Assembly: GCA_002747105.1 (NCBI GenBank)
Contig: PDSY01000008.1
Span: 1-35,257 of the forward strand
Source: Flavobacteriales bacterium
GTDB taxonomy: Bacteria > Bacteroidota > Bacteroidia > Flavobacteriales > Weeksellaceae
Direction: 5' to 3'
DNA: 35,257 nt
Within the stretch, counting starts at the first letter, position 1; each line of letters opens with the position of its first letter. Shown piece by piece: positions 17,676 through 26,727 of this stretch. Both the position numbers and the translations under genes were made by a program. Under the pieces are notes generated by a model, which was not told the DNA's origin, made no database searches, and saw nothing but the letters and a program-made list of their open reading frames with translations.

Positions 17676-17722
17676 CAAATTTAATTAAAAAAAGCAAACT
17701 AACGATTTGAATGATAAAAAAG
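17676..17722 (-). repeat. promoter-containing direct repeat, copy in front of the small exported protein gene
   Basis: This is the partner of 17012-17058, with TAAATTTG (17676-17683, minus strand) as -7-like element 27 bases before the ATG at 17649. The two copies are 664 bases apart and in the same orientation, with one complete gene between them. Confidence 0.8.
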
Positions 17723-17767
17723 TTGGAGTGTCTTTATTATAGAATATGTTTAGTTATTTTATGCCTC

Positions 17768-17783
17768 AAAACACCTGTGTTTT
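17768..17783. promoter_or_regulatory. 16-bp perfect palindrome between divergent genes
   Basis: AAAACACCTGTGTTTT is a perfect palindrome lying 54 bases before the rimP -7 element and 85 bases before the divergent exported-protein start. It may be a protein-binding site; no T-run makes it a terminator. Confidence 0.35.
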
Positions 17784-17837
17784 ACGGGTTTAGCTAAAAA
17801 CAATTCATGCCAATAGTGAGAAATAAAATAAAAGTTG

Positions 17838-17845
17838 TATATTTG
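17838..17845 (+). promoter_or_regulatory. -7 element of the rimP-nusA-infB operon
   Basis: TATATTTG matches TAnnTTTG exactly. At the -33 distance the sequence reads GTG rather than TTG. Transcription would start near 17852, giving a leader of about 66 bases to the rimP ATG. Confidence 0.65.
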
Positions 17846-17856
17846 CACACGAATTA

Positions 17857-17897
17857 ATGGATGAATGGGAAGGCTTTCGGTGAGAATGCCTTTTTTT
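17857..17897 (+). promoter_or_regulatory. rimP leader: mini-ORF and terminator-like hairpin
   Basis: A hairpin (AAGGC, T, TTC at 17870-17878 with GAA, T, GCCTT at 17884-17892; one T-T mismatch; loop GGTGA) is followed by a run of seven Ts starting at 17891, the form of an intrinsic terminator, 21 bases before the rimP ATG. A nine-codon reading frame (17857-17883, MDEWEGFR and stop) ends exactly in the loop. It could act as an attenuator of the operon; that is inference. Confidence 0.5.
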
Positions 17898-17917
17898 GTA
17901 GAAAATATTTTAAAGAT

Positions 17918-18394
17918 ATGAGTGTCAAATTAGAAACAAAAGTAAGAGAACTTTTAGCGGTTTTTTTAGAAAGTCGTCAGGATTTATTCTTGGTTGATTT
18001 AAAGTTTTCTTCGGCAAATGATATTGTGGTGATTTTAGATGGTGATAATGGAGTTTCTTTACAAGATTGCCTTGATGCCAGCCGCTCTATCGAGAATAAT
18101 TTGGATAGAGAAGAGGAAGATTTTAGTTTGCAAGTGATGTCTGCGGGACTTAGTGAGCCTTTAAGCTCTGTTCGCCAGTACAGAAAAAATATCGGTAGAA
18201 AATTAGAAGTTTTATTAATCGATGACCAAGAAGTAGAAGGCGAACTTTTAGCAGTAGAGGAGGAACATATTACACTAAAATTAAAATATAGAAAGAAAAA
18301 AGACATCGGAAAAGGAAAAATGACGGTAGTCGAAGAAAGAGCAATCGCTTATTCAGACATTAAGAAAGCGAAAGTGAAAATAAGTTTTAAGTAA
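17918..18394 (+). CDS. rimP: ribosome maturation factor RimP
   Basis: RimP helps assemble the 30S subunit. With the ATG at 17918 the product has 158 residues, close to the usual 150-160, beginning MSVKLETKVRELLAVF. The family pattern is visible: LFLVDLKFSSANDIVVILDGD, then the conserved DCLDASRSIENNLD, EDFSLQVMSAGLSEPL, and a C-terminal SH3-like part (GRKLEVLLIDDQEVEGELL). The frame stays open to an ATG at 17861, but that start lies in the leader hairpin and would add 19 residues with no family counterpart. It is the first gene of rimP-nusA-infB, the classical translation/transcription operon. Confidence 0.93.
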   Translation: MSVKLETKVRELLAVFLESRQDLFLVDLKFSSANDIVVILDGDNGVSLQDCLDASRSIENNLDREEEDFSLQVMSAGLSEPLSSVRQYRKNIGRKLEVLLIDDQEVEGELLAVEEEHITLKLKYRKKKDIGKGKMTVVEERAIAYSDIKKAKVKISFK

Positions 18395-18415
18395 AAAAAA
18401 GGAATAAAATAATAT

Positions 18416-19651
18416 ATGGACAGTTTAGCATTAATAGAAGCATTTGGTGAGTTTAAAGAAGAAAGACACATCAGTAAAACAGAGCTGATGGCGATTATCG
18501 AAGACGCTTTAAAAACGCTTTTGAGAAAGAGGTATGACTCTGACGACCATTTCGATGTTATTGTGAATCCAGACAAGGGAGATTTTCAGATTTTCCTTAA
18601 CAAAACCATTGTAGAAGACGAAATGTCGGAAGATGATGATTTGGAAATTGAAATTTCGGAGGCAAAGAAAATTGATCCTACATTCGAAATTGGTGAAGAT
18701 TATACAGAAGAAATTCCTATTGCTAAATTGGGAAGAAGAAGTATATTGACTTTAAAGCAAATCTTAGCTTCAAAACTTCAAGAGCATCATAACGCCTTTT
18801 TGTATGAAGAGTTCAAGGAGAAGATTGGAGAAATCGTTATCGGAGAAGTTCATCATATCAGAAGACAACAAGCGATCTTACTAGACGATGAAGGAAATGA
18901 GTTTATTCTACCGAAAGACAAGCAAATTCCATCTGATTTCTATAAAAAAGGAGAAAGTATCAGAGCATTAGTGGAATCGGTAGACTTTAAAGGTTCCAAA
19001 CCTCAGATTATCGTATCGAGAACTTCGCCTGTTTTCTTGGAAAAATTATTAGAATTAGAAATTCCAGAAGTACAAGACGGTACTATTTTAATTAAGAAAG
19101 CGGTAAGAATTCCTGGTGAAAAAGCAAAAATTGCCGTAGATGCTTATGATGATAGAATAGATCCAGTTGGTGCTTGTGTTGGGATTAAAGGTTCTCGTAT
19201 TCACGGTGTGGTAAGAGAATTAAGAAATGAAAATATTGATGTTATTCAGTGGTCTAAAAACCAAGAGATTTTGGTAAAAAGAGCATTGGGGAACGTTACC
19301 ATTAATAAAATAGAACTTGACGAGGAAAATAACCATGCGTTGGTGTATACGCCAGTGGAGGAAATCTCGAAAGTGATAGGTAGACAAGGTCAAAATATTC
19401 GTTTAGCCTCTTGGTTATCAGGTTACGAAATAGATGTTTATAGAGAGACTAATGAAGAGGATGATGTAGAACTTACGGAGTTTGAAGACGAAATAGAAAC
19501 TTGGGTAATTGACGAGTTTAAGAAAATAGGTTTAGAAACAGCAAGAAGCGTTTTAGATAGAGATACAGACGCACTGGTCAACCTTGTAGATTTAGAAGAG
19601 GAACAAATAGATGATGTTAAAGCTATTTTGAAAGAAGAATTAGAAGGATAA
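18416..19651 (+). CDS. nusA: transcription termination/antitermination factor NusA
   Basis: NusA binds RNA polymerase and the nascent RNA and modulates pausing, termination and antitermination. The 411-residue protein has the N-terminal polymerase-binding domain (about 1-125, with LRKRYDSDDHFDV), an S1 domain (about 130-200, GEVHHIRRQQAIL), and two KH domains (VGACVGIKGSRIHGVVREL near 245 and ISKVIGRQGQNIRLASWLSG near 320). The acidic C-terminal repeats found in proteobacterial NusA are replaced by one short helical tail, as is common outside that group. It lies 21 bases after rimP and 44 before infB. Confidence 0.97.
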   Translation: MDSLALIEAFGEFKEERHISKTELMAIIEDALKTLLRKRYDSDDHFDVIVNPDKGDFQIFLNKTIVEDEMSEDDDLEIEISEAKKIDPTFEIGEDYTEEIPIAKLGRRSILTLKQILASKLQEHHNAFLYEEFKEKIGEIVIGEVHHIRRQQAILLDDEGNEFILPKDKQIPSDFYKKGESIRALVESVDFKGSKPQIIVSRTSPVFLEKLLELEIPEVQDGTILIKKAVRIPGEKAKIAVDAYDDRIDPVGACVGIKGSRIHGVVRELRNENIDVIQWSKNQEILVKRALGNVTINKIELDEENNHALVYTPVEEISKVIGRQGQNIRLASWLSGYEIDVYRETNEEDDVELTEFEDEIETWVIDEFKKIGLETARSVLDRDTDALVNLVDLEEEQIDDVKAILKEELEG

Positions 19652-19695
19652 TATTAGGGTCAATTACAAAACATTAAATTAAAGTATATTTTTAT

Positions 19696-22542
19696 ATGCC
19701 AAAAAAGATTAGATTAAACAAAGCGGTAAAGGAATTTAATATTTCAATGACGAGATTGGTAGAGTTTTTACAATCTCAAGGATTTGAAGTGCAAAAAAAT
19801 CCCAACGCACAATTAGAGGAAGCGGCATACTCGGCGTTACAAAACGAATTTGCTCAGGATAGTGAGCAGAGAAAGGCTTCGCACGAAGTGGTGATTTCGA
19901 AAGTGCCAGAAGAAAAACTGGCGATTGAGGAGCCTAAAAAGAAAGACAAGGTAATTAAAGCTAAGGCAGAGAAGCCTCAAACTAAAGTTTTAGGTAAAAT
20001 AGATCTTGAACCTAAAAAGCAGAAAGAAACGCCTAAAGTGGAGGAAAAAGAGGAAGCTCCAAAAGTAGAAGGTAAAGAAGAAAATACAAAGGAAAAACTA
20101 GCCGAAGAAAGCAAGTCAATCAAAAAAACATCTAAAGAAGGTAAAAAAGAAATCAAAGTAATTGATAAAATTGATTTATCTCAAGTAGAAAAAAGTGCTA
20201 GACCTTCTAAGAGAAAGAAAAAAGTAGAGGCTCCTAAAGAAGAAAAACAGGAACAACCTGTTGCTCAAAAAGAAGAAACTACTCCTGTGAAAACAGAGGA
20301 AAAGAAAGAAGAAGCAAAACCTTCGGCTCCTCAGGAAGTAGAGGATTATACCGAAAAATCTTCGGAATCGGATACGATCAAAACGGCATATAAAAAATTA
20401 GACGGTCCTAAAATCCTAAAAGAAAAAGTGGATTTATCTCAATTTGCTAAAAAACCTAAGAAAAAGAGAAAGAGAATTGAGAAAAAACCAGCAGGTAATA
20501 ATAGCCAAAAAGCAGGGGCTAAAAATACCACTGGCAATAGACCTAATAGCAACCAAAGAGGAGGGAATCGTTCTAACAATAGAGGAAAAGGACGAAGAGG
20601 AAGAAGAAACGAAAAGGTAATGCCAGTAGAACTTACCGAAGAGCAAGTTCAAAAACAGATTAAAGAAACATTAGAGAAACTTACCAACAAAAAAGGAGGT
20701 AAGTCTAAATCTGCAAAATATAGAAGAGAGAAAAGGTCTTTCAGAAGGGAGCAAGACGAACTTCAACAAGAAATGGCAGCGGAAGATAGAACGCTGAAAG
20801 TAACCGAATTTATTACCGTAGATGAATTGGCAAGTTTAATGGATGTCGCTCCTACGGATGTGATTTCTGCTTGCTTCTCGCTTGGGGTAATGGTGACCAT
20901 GAACCAAAGATTAGAGGCGGATACCTTAACATTGGTAGCCGATGAGTTTGGTTATAAATTAGAGTTCTCAGATGCCGAATTAGAAGAATCTGAGGAAGAC
21001 GAAGTTCAAGATGCAGAGGAAGATTTATTACCAAGATCACCTATCGTTACCGTAATGGGACATGTAGATCACGGTAAGACATCATTGTTAGACCACATCA
21101 GAAGTGCGAATGTAATTGCTGGAGAGTCAGGAGGAATTACACAGCATATCGGTGCGTATCATGTACAATTGGAGTCAGGGAAAGAGATTACTTTCTTAGA
21201 CACTCCAGGGCACGAAGCCTTTACAGCGATGAGAGCCAGAGGTGCTCAGGTAACCGATGTTGTAATTATCGTCATTGCGGCAGATGACGATGTGATGCCC
21301 CAAACCAAAGAAGCGATTGCTCACGCTCAAGCGGCGGGAGTACCAATGGTAATTGCTATTAATAAGGTAGATAGACCAACGGCGAATGCAGATAAAATTA
21401 GAGAGCAACTTTCTGCAATGAATATCTTGGTAGAAGATTGGGGAGGAAATATCCAATGTCAAGAGATTTCTGCGAAGTTTGGAACTAATGTTAATGAACT
21501 TTTAGAAAAAGTAATATTGGAGGCTGATATGTTAGAGTTGAAAGCCAACCCAAATAGAATTGCACAAGGAGTTGTTATTGAAGCTTCTTTAGATAAAGGT
21601 CGTGGATATGTCTCTACGATGTTGATTGAAAAGGGAACTTTGAAAGTAGGAGATTATATCGTAGCAGGTAAAAACCACGGTAAGGTGAAGGCTATGTTGG
21701 ACGAAAGAGGACACAAATTAAAGACTGCGGGTCCTTCTACTCCTGTGATTGTTTTAGGATTAGACGGAGCTCCTACTGCTGGGGATAAATTTAAAGTGTA
21801 TACCGACGAAAGCGAAGCCAAGTCTATCGCAAGTAAAAGAGATCAGTTGCAAAGAGAACTTTCTGTAAGAACCAAAAAACATACTACTTTGGAGGAATTG
21901 GGAAGAAGAATTGCATTGGGAGATTTCAAAGAATTGAACATTATCCTAAAAGGAGATGTGGATGGTTCTGTAGAAGCACTTTCTGACCAATTACAAAGGT
22001 TATCAACAGAAGAAATTAATGTTAATATTTTACATAAAGGAGTTGGACAAATTACCGAATCCGATGTGAATTTAGCAACAGCATCTGATGCCATCATTAT
22101 CGGATTTAATGTGAGAGCAGGTGTAAGTGCGAAACAATTAGCCGATAAAGAGGAAATTGAAATTAGAACTTATTCTGTGATTTATGCTGCTATCGAAGAG
22201 GTAAAAGAAGCGATGGAAGGATTACTTTCTCCAGAGATTAAAGAGCAGGTGCTTGGTAATGTAGAAATTAGAAACTTGTTTAAGATTTCTAAAGTTGGAA
22301 CCATTGCAGGTTGTATGGTCTTATCTGGTAAGGTGACGAGAAATGCTAAGATAAGAGTATTGAGAGATGGAATTGTAAAACATGATGGTGTATTAGAAAG
22401 TTTGAAACGCTTTAAAGACGATGTAAAAGAAGTCAATAAGGGTTATGAATGTGGATTGAATATCAAAGGTTATAATGATATTCAAGAGGGTGACATCTTA
22501 GAGGTTTATGAAGAAGTCGAAGTGAAGAAAAAATTGAAATAA
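19696..22542 (+). CDS. infB: translation initiation factor IF-2
   Basis: IF-2 is the GTPase that brings fMet-tRNA to the 30S subunit and promotes subunit joining. Of 948 residues, the first 50 form an IF2_N domain ([20 protein letters not shown]); about 60-350 is a low-complexity Lys/Glu-rich linker ending in an RG/RR-rich patch; a second IF2_N domain follows ([17 protein letters not shown]); then the G domain with G1 GHVDHGKT (455-462), G3 DTPGH (502-506) and G4 NKVD (556-559), and domains II to IV. It ends the operon with a strong terminator. The linker's Lys/Glu repeats are unusually regular but within the family's variation. Confidence 0.98.
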   Translation: MPKKIRLNKAVKEFNISMTRLVEFLQSQGFEVQKNPNAQLEEAAYSALQNEFAQDSEQRKASHEVVISKVPEEKLAIEEPKKKDKVIKAKAEKPQTKVLGKIDLEPKKQKETPKVEEKEEAPKVEGKEENTKEKLAEESKSIKKTSKEGKKEIKVIDKIDLSQVEKSARPSKRKKKVEAPKEEKQEQPVAQKEETTPVKTEEKKEEAKPSAPQEVEDYTEKSSESDTIKTAYKKLDGPKILKEKVDLSQFAKKPKKKRKRIEKKPAGNNSQKAGAKNTTGNRPNSNQRGGNRSNNRGKGRRGRRNEKVMPVELTEEQVQKQIKETLEKLTNKKGGKSKSAKYRREKRSFRREQDELQQEMAAEDRTLKVTEFITVDELASLMDVAPTDVISACFSLGVMVTMNQRLEADTLTLVADEFGYKLEFSDAELEESEEDEVQDAEEDLLPRSPIVTVMGHVDHGKTSLLDHIRSANVIAGESGGITQHIGAYHVQLESGKEITFLDTPGHEAFTAMRARGAQVTDVVIIVIAADDDVMPQTKEAIAHAQAAGVPMVIAINKVDRPTANADKIREQLSAMNILVEDWGGNIQCQEISAKFGTNVNELLEKVILEADMLELKANPNRIAQGVVIEASLDKGRGYVSTMLIEKGTLKVGDYIVAGKNHGKVKAMLDERGHKLKTAGPSTPVIVLGLDGAPTAGDKFKVYTDESEAKSIASKRDQLQRELSVRTKKHTTLEELGRRIALGDFKELNIILKGDVDGSVEALSDQLQRLSTEEINVNILHKGVGQITESDVNLATASDAIIIGFNVRAGVSAKQLADKEEIEIRTYSVIYAAIEEVKEAMEGLLSPEIKEQVLGNVEIRNLFKISKVGTIAGCMVLSGKVTRNAKIRVLRDGIVKHDGVLESLKRFKDDVKEVNKGYECGLNIKGYNDIQEGDILEVYEEVEVKKKLK

Positions 22543-22570
22543 GTTAGTGACAAAACTAATTTAAAATTGA

Positions 22571-22610
22571 AGAGAGGGTGAAAACTGAGTTTTTGCTCTC
22601 TCTTTTATTT
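22571..22610 (+). terminator. infB operon terminator
   Basis: A 15-bp stem with three G-U pairs (22571-22585 with 22589-22603, loop TGA) is followed by TTTATTT. It lies 28 bases past the infB stop. Confidence 0.85.
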
Positions 22611-22878
22611 CAAGACAAAGTGAACATAAAAGAAAATTTTATTAAGTTTAGTTTATACAAAATCTTTATCAGGGTGAAATCATACTTTTGATAATGTTAA
22701 TTAATTTAATTAATTGATAATGAACGATTTGTTAGTTTGAATAGAAGGGGGCTAAGTTTTAACCTCGGAAAAAAGACCTCGGAAATATAGGCGTTAAGAA
22801 AATGAAGTTGAAAATCGTTAAAAAATTTCTTGTGTTCGATGCAAGTGAGGGGGAAAGTGGTGGAGCAAGTTTTAGAAA
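22611..22878. other. gene-free stretch before repeat copy R2
   Basis: No gene is seen. The left end (22603-22624) resembles a shortened form of the repeat core (TTTCAAGACAAA then GTGAA). A direct repeat ACCTCGGAAA occurs near 22761 and 22777. The last 80 bases before 22879 (AAGTTGAAAATCG, TTCTTGTGTTCGATGC and a G-rich tract) may be the outer part of the repeat unit, whose counterpart would lie left of the window edge. Confidence 0.4.
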
Positions 22879-23017
22879 TTTTAGATTTTTGACTTTATTT
22901 TTAGCCGAATTTCCGCAGTCTTGAATTTTTGGCTCTTTTGTTTCAAGACAAAAGAGTGATTGTTAAATTGGATTATTTTATTTTTAACCTATTGTAACGA
23001 AGTGTGATTTTGCCTTG
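22879..23017. repeat. dispersed intergenic repeat, copy R2
   Basis: Identical over 81 bases (22879-22959) to window bases 1-81, and 39 of 42 bases (22976-23017) to 114-155; the two blocks are 16 bases closer here. The internal hairpin (22933-22941 with 22948-22956) is conserved. It ends about 40 bases before the porin gene's -7 element, mirroring its position before the C1 peptidase gene. Confidence 0.9.
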
Positions 23018-23058
23018 AAATCTTTATTCATAAATCATATCATTTATTTTAATATGCT

Positions 23059-23066
23059 TACTTTTG
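23059..23066 (+). promoter_or_regulatory. -7 element of the porin-like gene
   Basis: TACTTTTG fits TAnnTTTG and lies 12 bases before the ATG at 23078 (21 before the alternative ATG at 23087). No -33 TTG is seen. Confidence 0.55.
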
Positions 23067-23077
23067 TAGATTAAATA

Positions 23078-25015
23078 ATGAATTCAATGAGATTATTTTT
23101 TTTATTCTTGTTACTATCTGCATTGGGTTTCGCTCAGGTTAAACCAAAAGATTCCGTGAGTGTAGGAACTAAAAAATCCAAGGATGCTATTGTGGTGGAT
23201 GCTGGAAAAAAGGACAGTGTTACCATTTTTAAACCTACCATTTACGATTATAAAATTCAGCGCCAATACGGAGCCAAAAGTATTTTGGATACCGTTTTGA
23301 CTTACAATAAAACCTATATTTTTACCCAATATAATAATAAGGATGATTTTGGAAAGTTGAGGTTTGCTAATATTGGAAGTGGCTTCAATCCTTTGGTGTA
23401 TGAAAATAACACCAAACAAAATTTGAGTCTTTTACCAACGAATAAATCTTATGGCATTATTGGGCAAAACGAAGTCAATTATTATAATGTTAAAACTCCA
23501 ACCACGCTTTTTGTCCTTCATAACGGAATGAACGAAGGAATGGCGCTTAATACGACTTATACCCAGAATATTGGAAAGCAATTTAATTTCGCCATAGAAT
23601 ATATGGGGCTGAGGTCAAAAGGGTATTATCGAAATTCGCTCTCTGCGAGTAATAATGTTGTCTTAGCTTCCCATTATATCACCAAAAAACAGAATTATGA
23701 AATCTTCACGCATTTTATTCATCAGAATGTTAAAAATGAAGAAAACGGAGGAATTGTAGCCGACGAATTATTCCTTAATGGAGATGATTCATCTCGAAAT
23801 CGTCAAAATATGCAGGTGAATTTAGAGGGTTCAGACTCTCGGTTTTCTTATCGAAGATGGTATCTGACACAGCAGTTTTCTTTGTTTAAATCGCCAAAGT
23901 TTCCTTTTAAAATTAGGCATACTATTTTTCATCAAGGAAATAAATACCGCTATTCTCAAACGGCTACACAAAATTATTTCATTAATGATGCTACTAATTC
24001 CCAAAATGAATTAAATGCCAGCTATCCATTGAACACACAAAAGTTTAGTAATAATTTCAGTAATGCTTTTGCTTTGGTTTTTGATGATGAAAAAATAAAA
24101 TTTGATGGAGGAGTTCGCTACCAAATGAAAAATATAGGTGTTGAAAATTTGGTGGACAAAATCAAGGAAAATCGTTTAGGAGTATTGGGGAATGTGCAGG
24201 TAAAATTATGGGATAAAATAGAACTGAAATCCTTTTTGGAATACTCCAATGGGAAACAATGGGGAAATTATCTAAATTCTCGAAACCGCTTTAAGCTTCA
24301 ACCGATAAAAGGGTATTGGCTTAATGGAAAAGTCAATTTCCAATCTTCGGCACCGAGTTTTAATTACCTTATCAATCGTTCCATTTATAAAAAGTTCGAT
24401 TACCAATGGACAGATTATCAGCATCAGAATATTTTGGAAGTGGGTGGAGAAATGGGCTTAAAATGGTTCGATACCAAAGTCTTTGCCAATTATTTCCGAA
24501 TTGATAATTTCACGTATTTTAATGAAAATTTTCAACCCCAACAAAGTGGCGAGAGTTTGAATGTTTCTCAAATTGGAGGAGAAGCATTATTCAGGTACAA
24601 AGATTTTTATTTGAACACAAGATTACTTTTTCAGAAGAATTTAACGCAGGATGAATTATTGCCAATGCCTCATATTATTGGGCGGATGAATGTTTATTAT
24701 CAAGCTAAAGCCTTTAAAAATAAGGCGGAAGTTCAGACGGGAATAAAAACCATGTATTTTTCAAAATTCAAATCAAGGAATTTCATGCCGATTTATAATG
24801 AATATGTTTTACAAGGCAATGCAACGAACTTTCAAATCGGAAATCGCCCTTTGATAGATGCTTATTTTAATCTAAAGGTGAAACGAATGTTTATCTTTTT
24901 GGAGGGACAAAATATGTGGAGTTTAATTCAGCATAATCAAAATTATACAGCACCACATTATCCGTATTCGGATTTTAGAATTAACTTAGGTTTGGTTTGG
25001 TATATGATACATTAG
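23078..25015 (+). CDS. putative outer-membrane porin (Porin_10-like)
   Basis: The 645-residue protein starts with a signal peptide (MRLFFLFLLLSALGFAQ within the first 20 residues), then a short Lys/Asp/Val-rich spacer and a long beta-rich region with alternating aromatic and polar residues up to a C-terminal strand ending NLGLVWYMIH, all typical of an outer-membrane beta-barrel. The motif region LRFANIGSGFNPLVYE near residue 90 matches my memory of the Bacteroidota putative porin family (Porin_10). No plug or TonB box is seen, and no SusD partner is nearby, so it is not a SusC-type transporter. The start could be 23078 or 23087; the latter leaves a more usual leader. The substrate is unknown. 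Confidence 0.8.
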   Translation: MNSMRLFFLFLLLSALGFAQVKPKDSVSVGTKKSKDAIVVDAGKKDSVTIFKPTIYDYKIQRQYGAKSILDTVLTYNKTYIFTQYNNKDDFGKLRFANIGSGFNPLVYENNTKQNLSLLPTNKSYGIIGQNEVNYYNVKTPTTLFVLHNGMNEGMALNTTYTQNIGKQFNFAIEYMGLRSKGYYRNSLSASNNVVLASHYITKKQNYEIFTHFIHQNVKNEENGGIVADELFLNGDDSSRNRQNMQVNLEGSDSRFSYRRWYLTQQFSLFKSPKFPFKIRHTIFHQGNKYRYSQTATQNYFINDATNSQNELNASYPLNTQKFSNNFSNAFALVFDDEKIKFDGGVRYQMKNIGVENLVDKIKENRLGVLGNVQVKLWDKIELKSFLEYSNGKQWGNYLNSRNRFKLQPIKGYWLNGKVNFQSSAPSFNYLINRSIYKKFDYQWTDYQHQNILEVGGEMGLKWFDTKVFANYFRIDNFTYFNENFQPQQSGESLNVSQIGGEALFRYKDFYLNTRLLFQKNLTQDELLPMPHIIGRMNVYYQAKAFKNKAEVQTGIKTMYFSKFKSRNFMPIYNEYVLQGNATNFQIGNRPLIDAYFNLKVKRMFIFLEGQNMWSLIQHNQNYTAPHYPYSDFRINLGLVWYMIH

Positions 25016-25085
25016 TAGTTAGGTGTTAGGTGGTCGGGCTTAGTTAAGATAATTATTTTTAATTCCCAACTCCTAATCTCCAATC
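25016..25085. repeat. degenerate repeat before bshC
   Basis: The left arm has units such as AGTTAGGTGTTAGGTGG; the right arm has the opposite-strand form (CCCAACTCCTAATCTCCAAT), giving an imperfect inverted repeat of the same style as the accB-accC spacer. It fills almost the whole gap between the porin gene and bshC. Confidence 0.5.
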
Positions 25086-25099
25086 CCTAAAATAAAAAT

Positions 25100-26686
25100 A
25101 TGAAAAAAAATAAAGAGATTGCTTTTATAGATATTCCGACGATTCCTCAGCAGATTAAAGATTTGCTGATGGGAAAATTGGAAGATTTTCAAGAGGACAC
25201 TTTTTCGTGGGACAATTTTGAAAGAAAAATACAGGCAAAATCTCCCTTTTTTACAGATGAAAAAAGAAAGGTTTTGCATCGTGTTTTATCTGAACAGTTG
25301 TCTGATTTTCAACTGTCTGAAAAGCAAGGCTTCAATCTTGAATCATTAAAAGATAAAAAGACTTTCACGATAACCACAGGGCATCAGCTGAATTTATTTT
25401 CGGGTTCGGTTTTCTTTATTTATAAAATCTTACAAACGATTAAAACGGCTGAAGTTTTAAACCAAAAATTCCCTGATTATCATTTTGTTCCGATATTTTG
25501 GTTAGCAACGGAAGACCATGATTTTGAGGAAATTAATCATTTTAAAACCGCTACGAAAAAATATCAGATTCATGCCGAGAGTGGAAATGCTGTTGGAAGA
25601 ATAAAAATAAATGATATCACTTTTATCAAAGAGTTTGAGCGAGATGTCAAATGCTTGCCTTTCGGAGCAGAGTTGGTGAAATTAATGAAAAAGGCTTATC
25701 AAAAGGGAAAGACTTTAACCCAAGCGACGCAAGAGGTGGTTCAGTATTTATTTGCTGATAGAGGATTGTTATTTATCGATGGCGATGAAAAGGCATTCAA
25801 GGATCAAATGATTCCATTATTTGAGAAGGAACTTCAAGATTTTGATTTGATGAAGAAGAGTCAGAGAAATCGTGATTTTTTAACGCAAAAGTATGGCAAA
25901 GTACAAGTTAATCCGAGGGAGATTAATTTGTTTTATCTTTCGGATACAAGAAATAGAATCGTGAAAAATGGCGAAAAATGGTCAGTTCTAGATAAAGATA
26001 TTCATTTTACGAAATCCGACTTAGCAATGGAGTTGAAAAATCATCCAGAGCGATTCAGTCCTAATGCTTTGCTTCGCCCTGTTTTTCAGGAGATGGTTTT
26101 GCCGAATTTAGCCTATATCGGTGGGAATGCGGAAATCATGTATTGGCTCGAATTGAAAGACTATTGTAAGGCTCATCAAATCCCTTTTCCTATTTTAATT
26201 CCGAGAAATTCTATTTTGTTTTTGGATGAAAAAACAGTGAAGAAAGTAGAGCGATTGAATTTCAAAATAGATGATTTTTTAGGTGATATTCAATCTATTA
26301 TCAATCAAAAAATATTGGATAATCATGAGGTTTTAGCCTTAATGAACCAACAAAAAGAAAGTTTAGTTCAACAGTTTAAAGCCATTAAGGATGAGGCTGT
26401 TAAAACACATATTTCATTTAGAAATTTGGTGGAGGCAGAGGAAACGCGTCAATTGAAATCTTTTGAGCGAATGAAAAAAAGGCTATTGAAAGCCGAACGA
26501 AAAAGACATCAGGAATATGTTGGTCGGGTAGAGGATTTATATCAAAAAATTCATCCCAGTGGAGTTTGGCAAGAGCGGATTTTCAATTTCAGTGAATTCT
26601 ATCTCTTTAAAGGTGAAAAATGGTTAGATTTTTGCTACGATGTAATGCAAATAAAAAAAACAGTCCTAATTATTGCCGAAAATTAA
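25100..26686 (+). CDS. bshC: bacillithiol biosynthesis cysteine-adding enzyme BshC
   Basis: BshC joins cysteine to glucosaminyl-malate, the last step of bacillithiol synthesis, a low-molecular-weight thiol used by Firmicutes and many Bacteroidota in place of glutathione. The 528-residue length is typical. Family segments are clear: TGHQLNLFSGSVFFIYKIL near residue 95, FWLATEDHDFEEI, NPREINLFYLSD, and LRPVFQEMVLPNLAYIGGN, followed by the long coiled-coil region (about 375-475) characteristic of BshC. The bshA and bshB genes are not in the window. It follows the porin gene after a repeat-filled spacer, with no promoter visible. Confidence 0.95.
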   Translation: MKKNKEIAFIDIPTIPQQIKDLLMGKLEDFQEDTFSWDNFERKIQAKSPFFTDEKRKVLHRVLSEQLSDFQLSEKQGFNLESLKDKKTFTITTGHQLNLFSGSVFFIYKILQTIKTAEVLNQKFPDYHFVPIFWLATEDHDFEEINHFKTATKKYQIHAESGNAVGRIKINDITFIKEFERDVKCLPFGAELVKLMKKAYQKGKTLTQATQEVVQYLFADRGLLFIDGDEKAFKDQMIPLFEKELQDFDLMKKSQRNRDFLTQKYGKVQVNPREINLFYLSDTRNRIVKNGEKWSVLDKDIHFTKSDLAMELKNHPERFSPNALLRPVFQEMVLPNLAYIGGNAEIMYWLELKDYCKAHQIPFPILIPRNSILFLDEKTVKKVERLNFKIDDFLGDIQSIINQKILDNHEVLALMNQQKESLVQQFKAIKDEAVKTHISFRNLVEAEETRQLKSFERMKKRLLKAERKRHQEYVGRVEDLYQKIHPSGVWQERIFNFSEFYLFKGEKWLDFCYDVMQIKKTVLIIAEN

Positions 26687-26711
26687 TTATAAAAGTGTAA
26701 TTTTGTTACAC
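26673..26711 (+). promoter_or_regulatory. promoter and overlapping palindrome before the LysM-protein gene
   Basis: TTG (26673-26675), a 22-nt spacer, then TAATTTTG (26698-26705). The -7 element is embedded in a perfect inverted repeat GTGTAA-TTTTG-TTACAC (26695-26711), a plausible operator that would block polymerase if occupied. The promoter begins inside the last codons of bshC. Confidence 0.55.
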
Positions 26712-26727
26712 TATACATGTTTGAATT

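Noticed and set aside
17861..17917. Longer rimP start at 17861
   Set aside because: The added 19 residues are encoded by the leader hairpin and its T-run, and RimP proteins begin near the residues encoded from 17918.
20434..20652. Minus-strand Ser/Phe-rich frame opposite infB
   Set aside because: It is the complement of the Lys/Glu-rich IF-2 linker; the low complexity explains the open frame.
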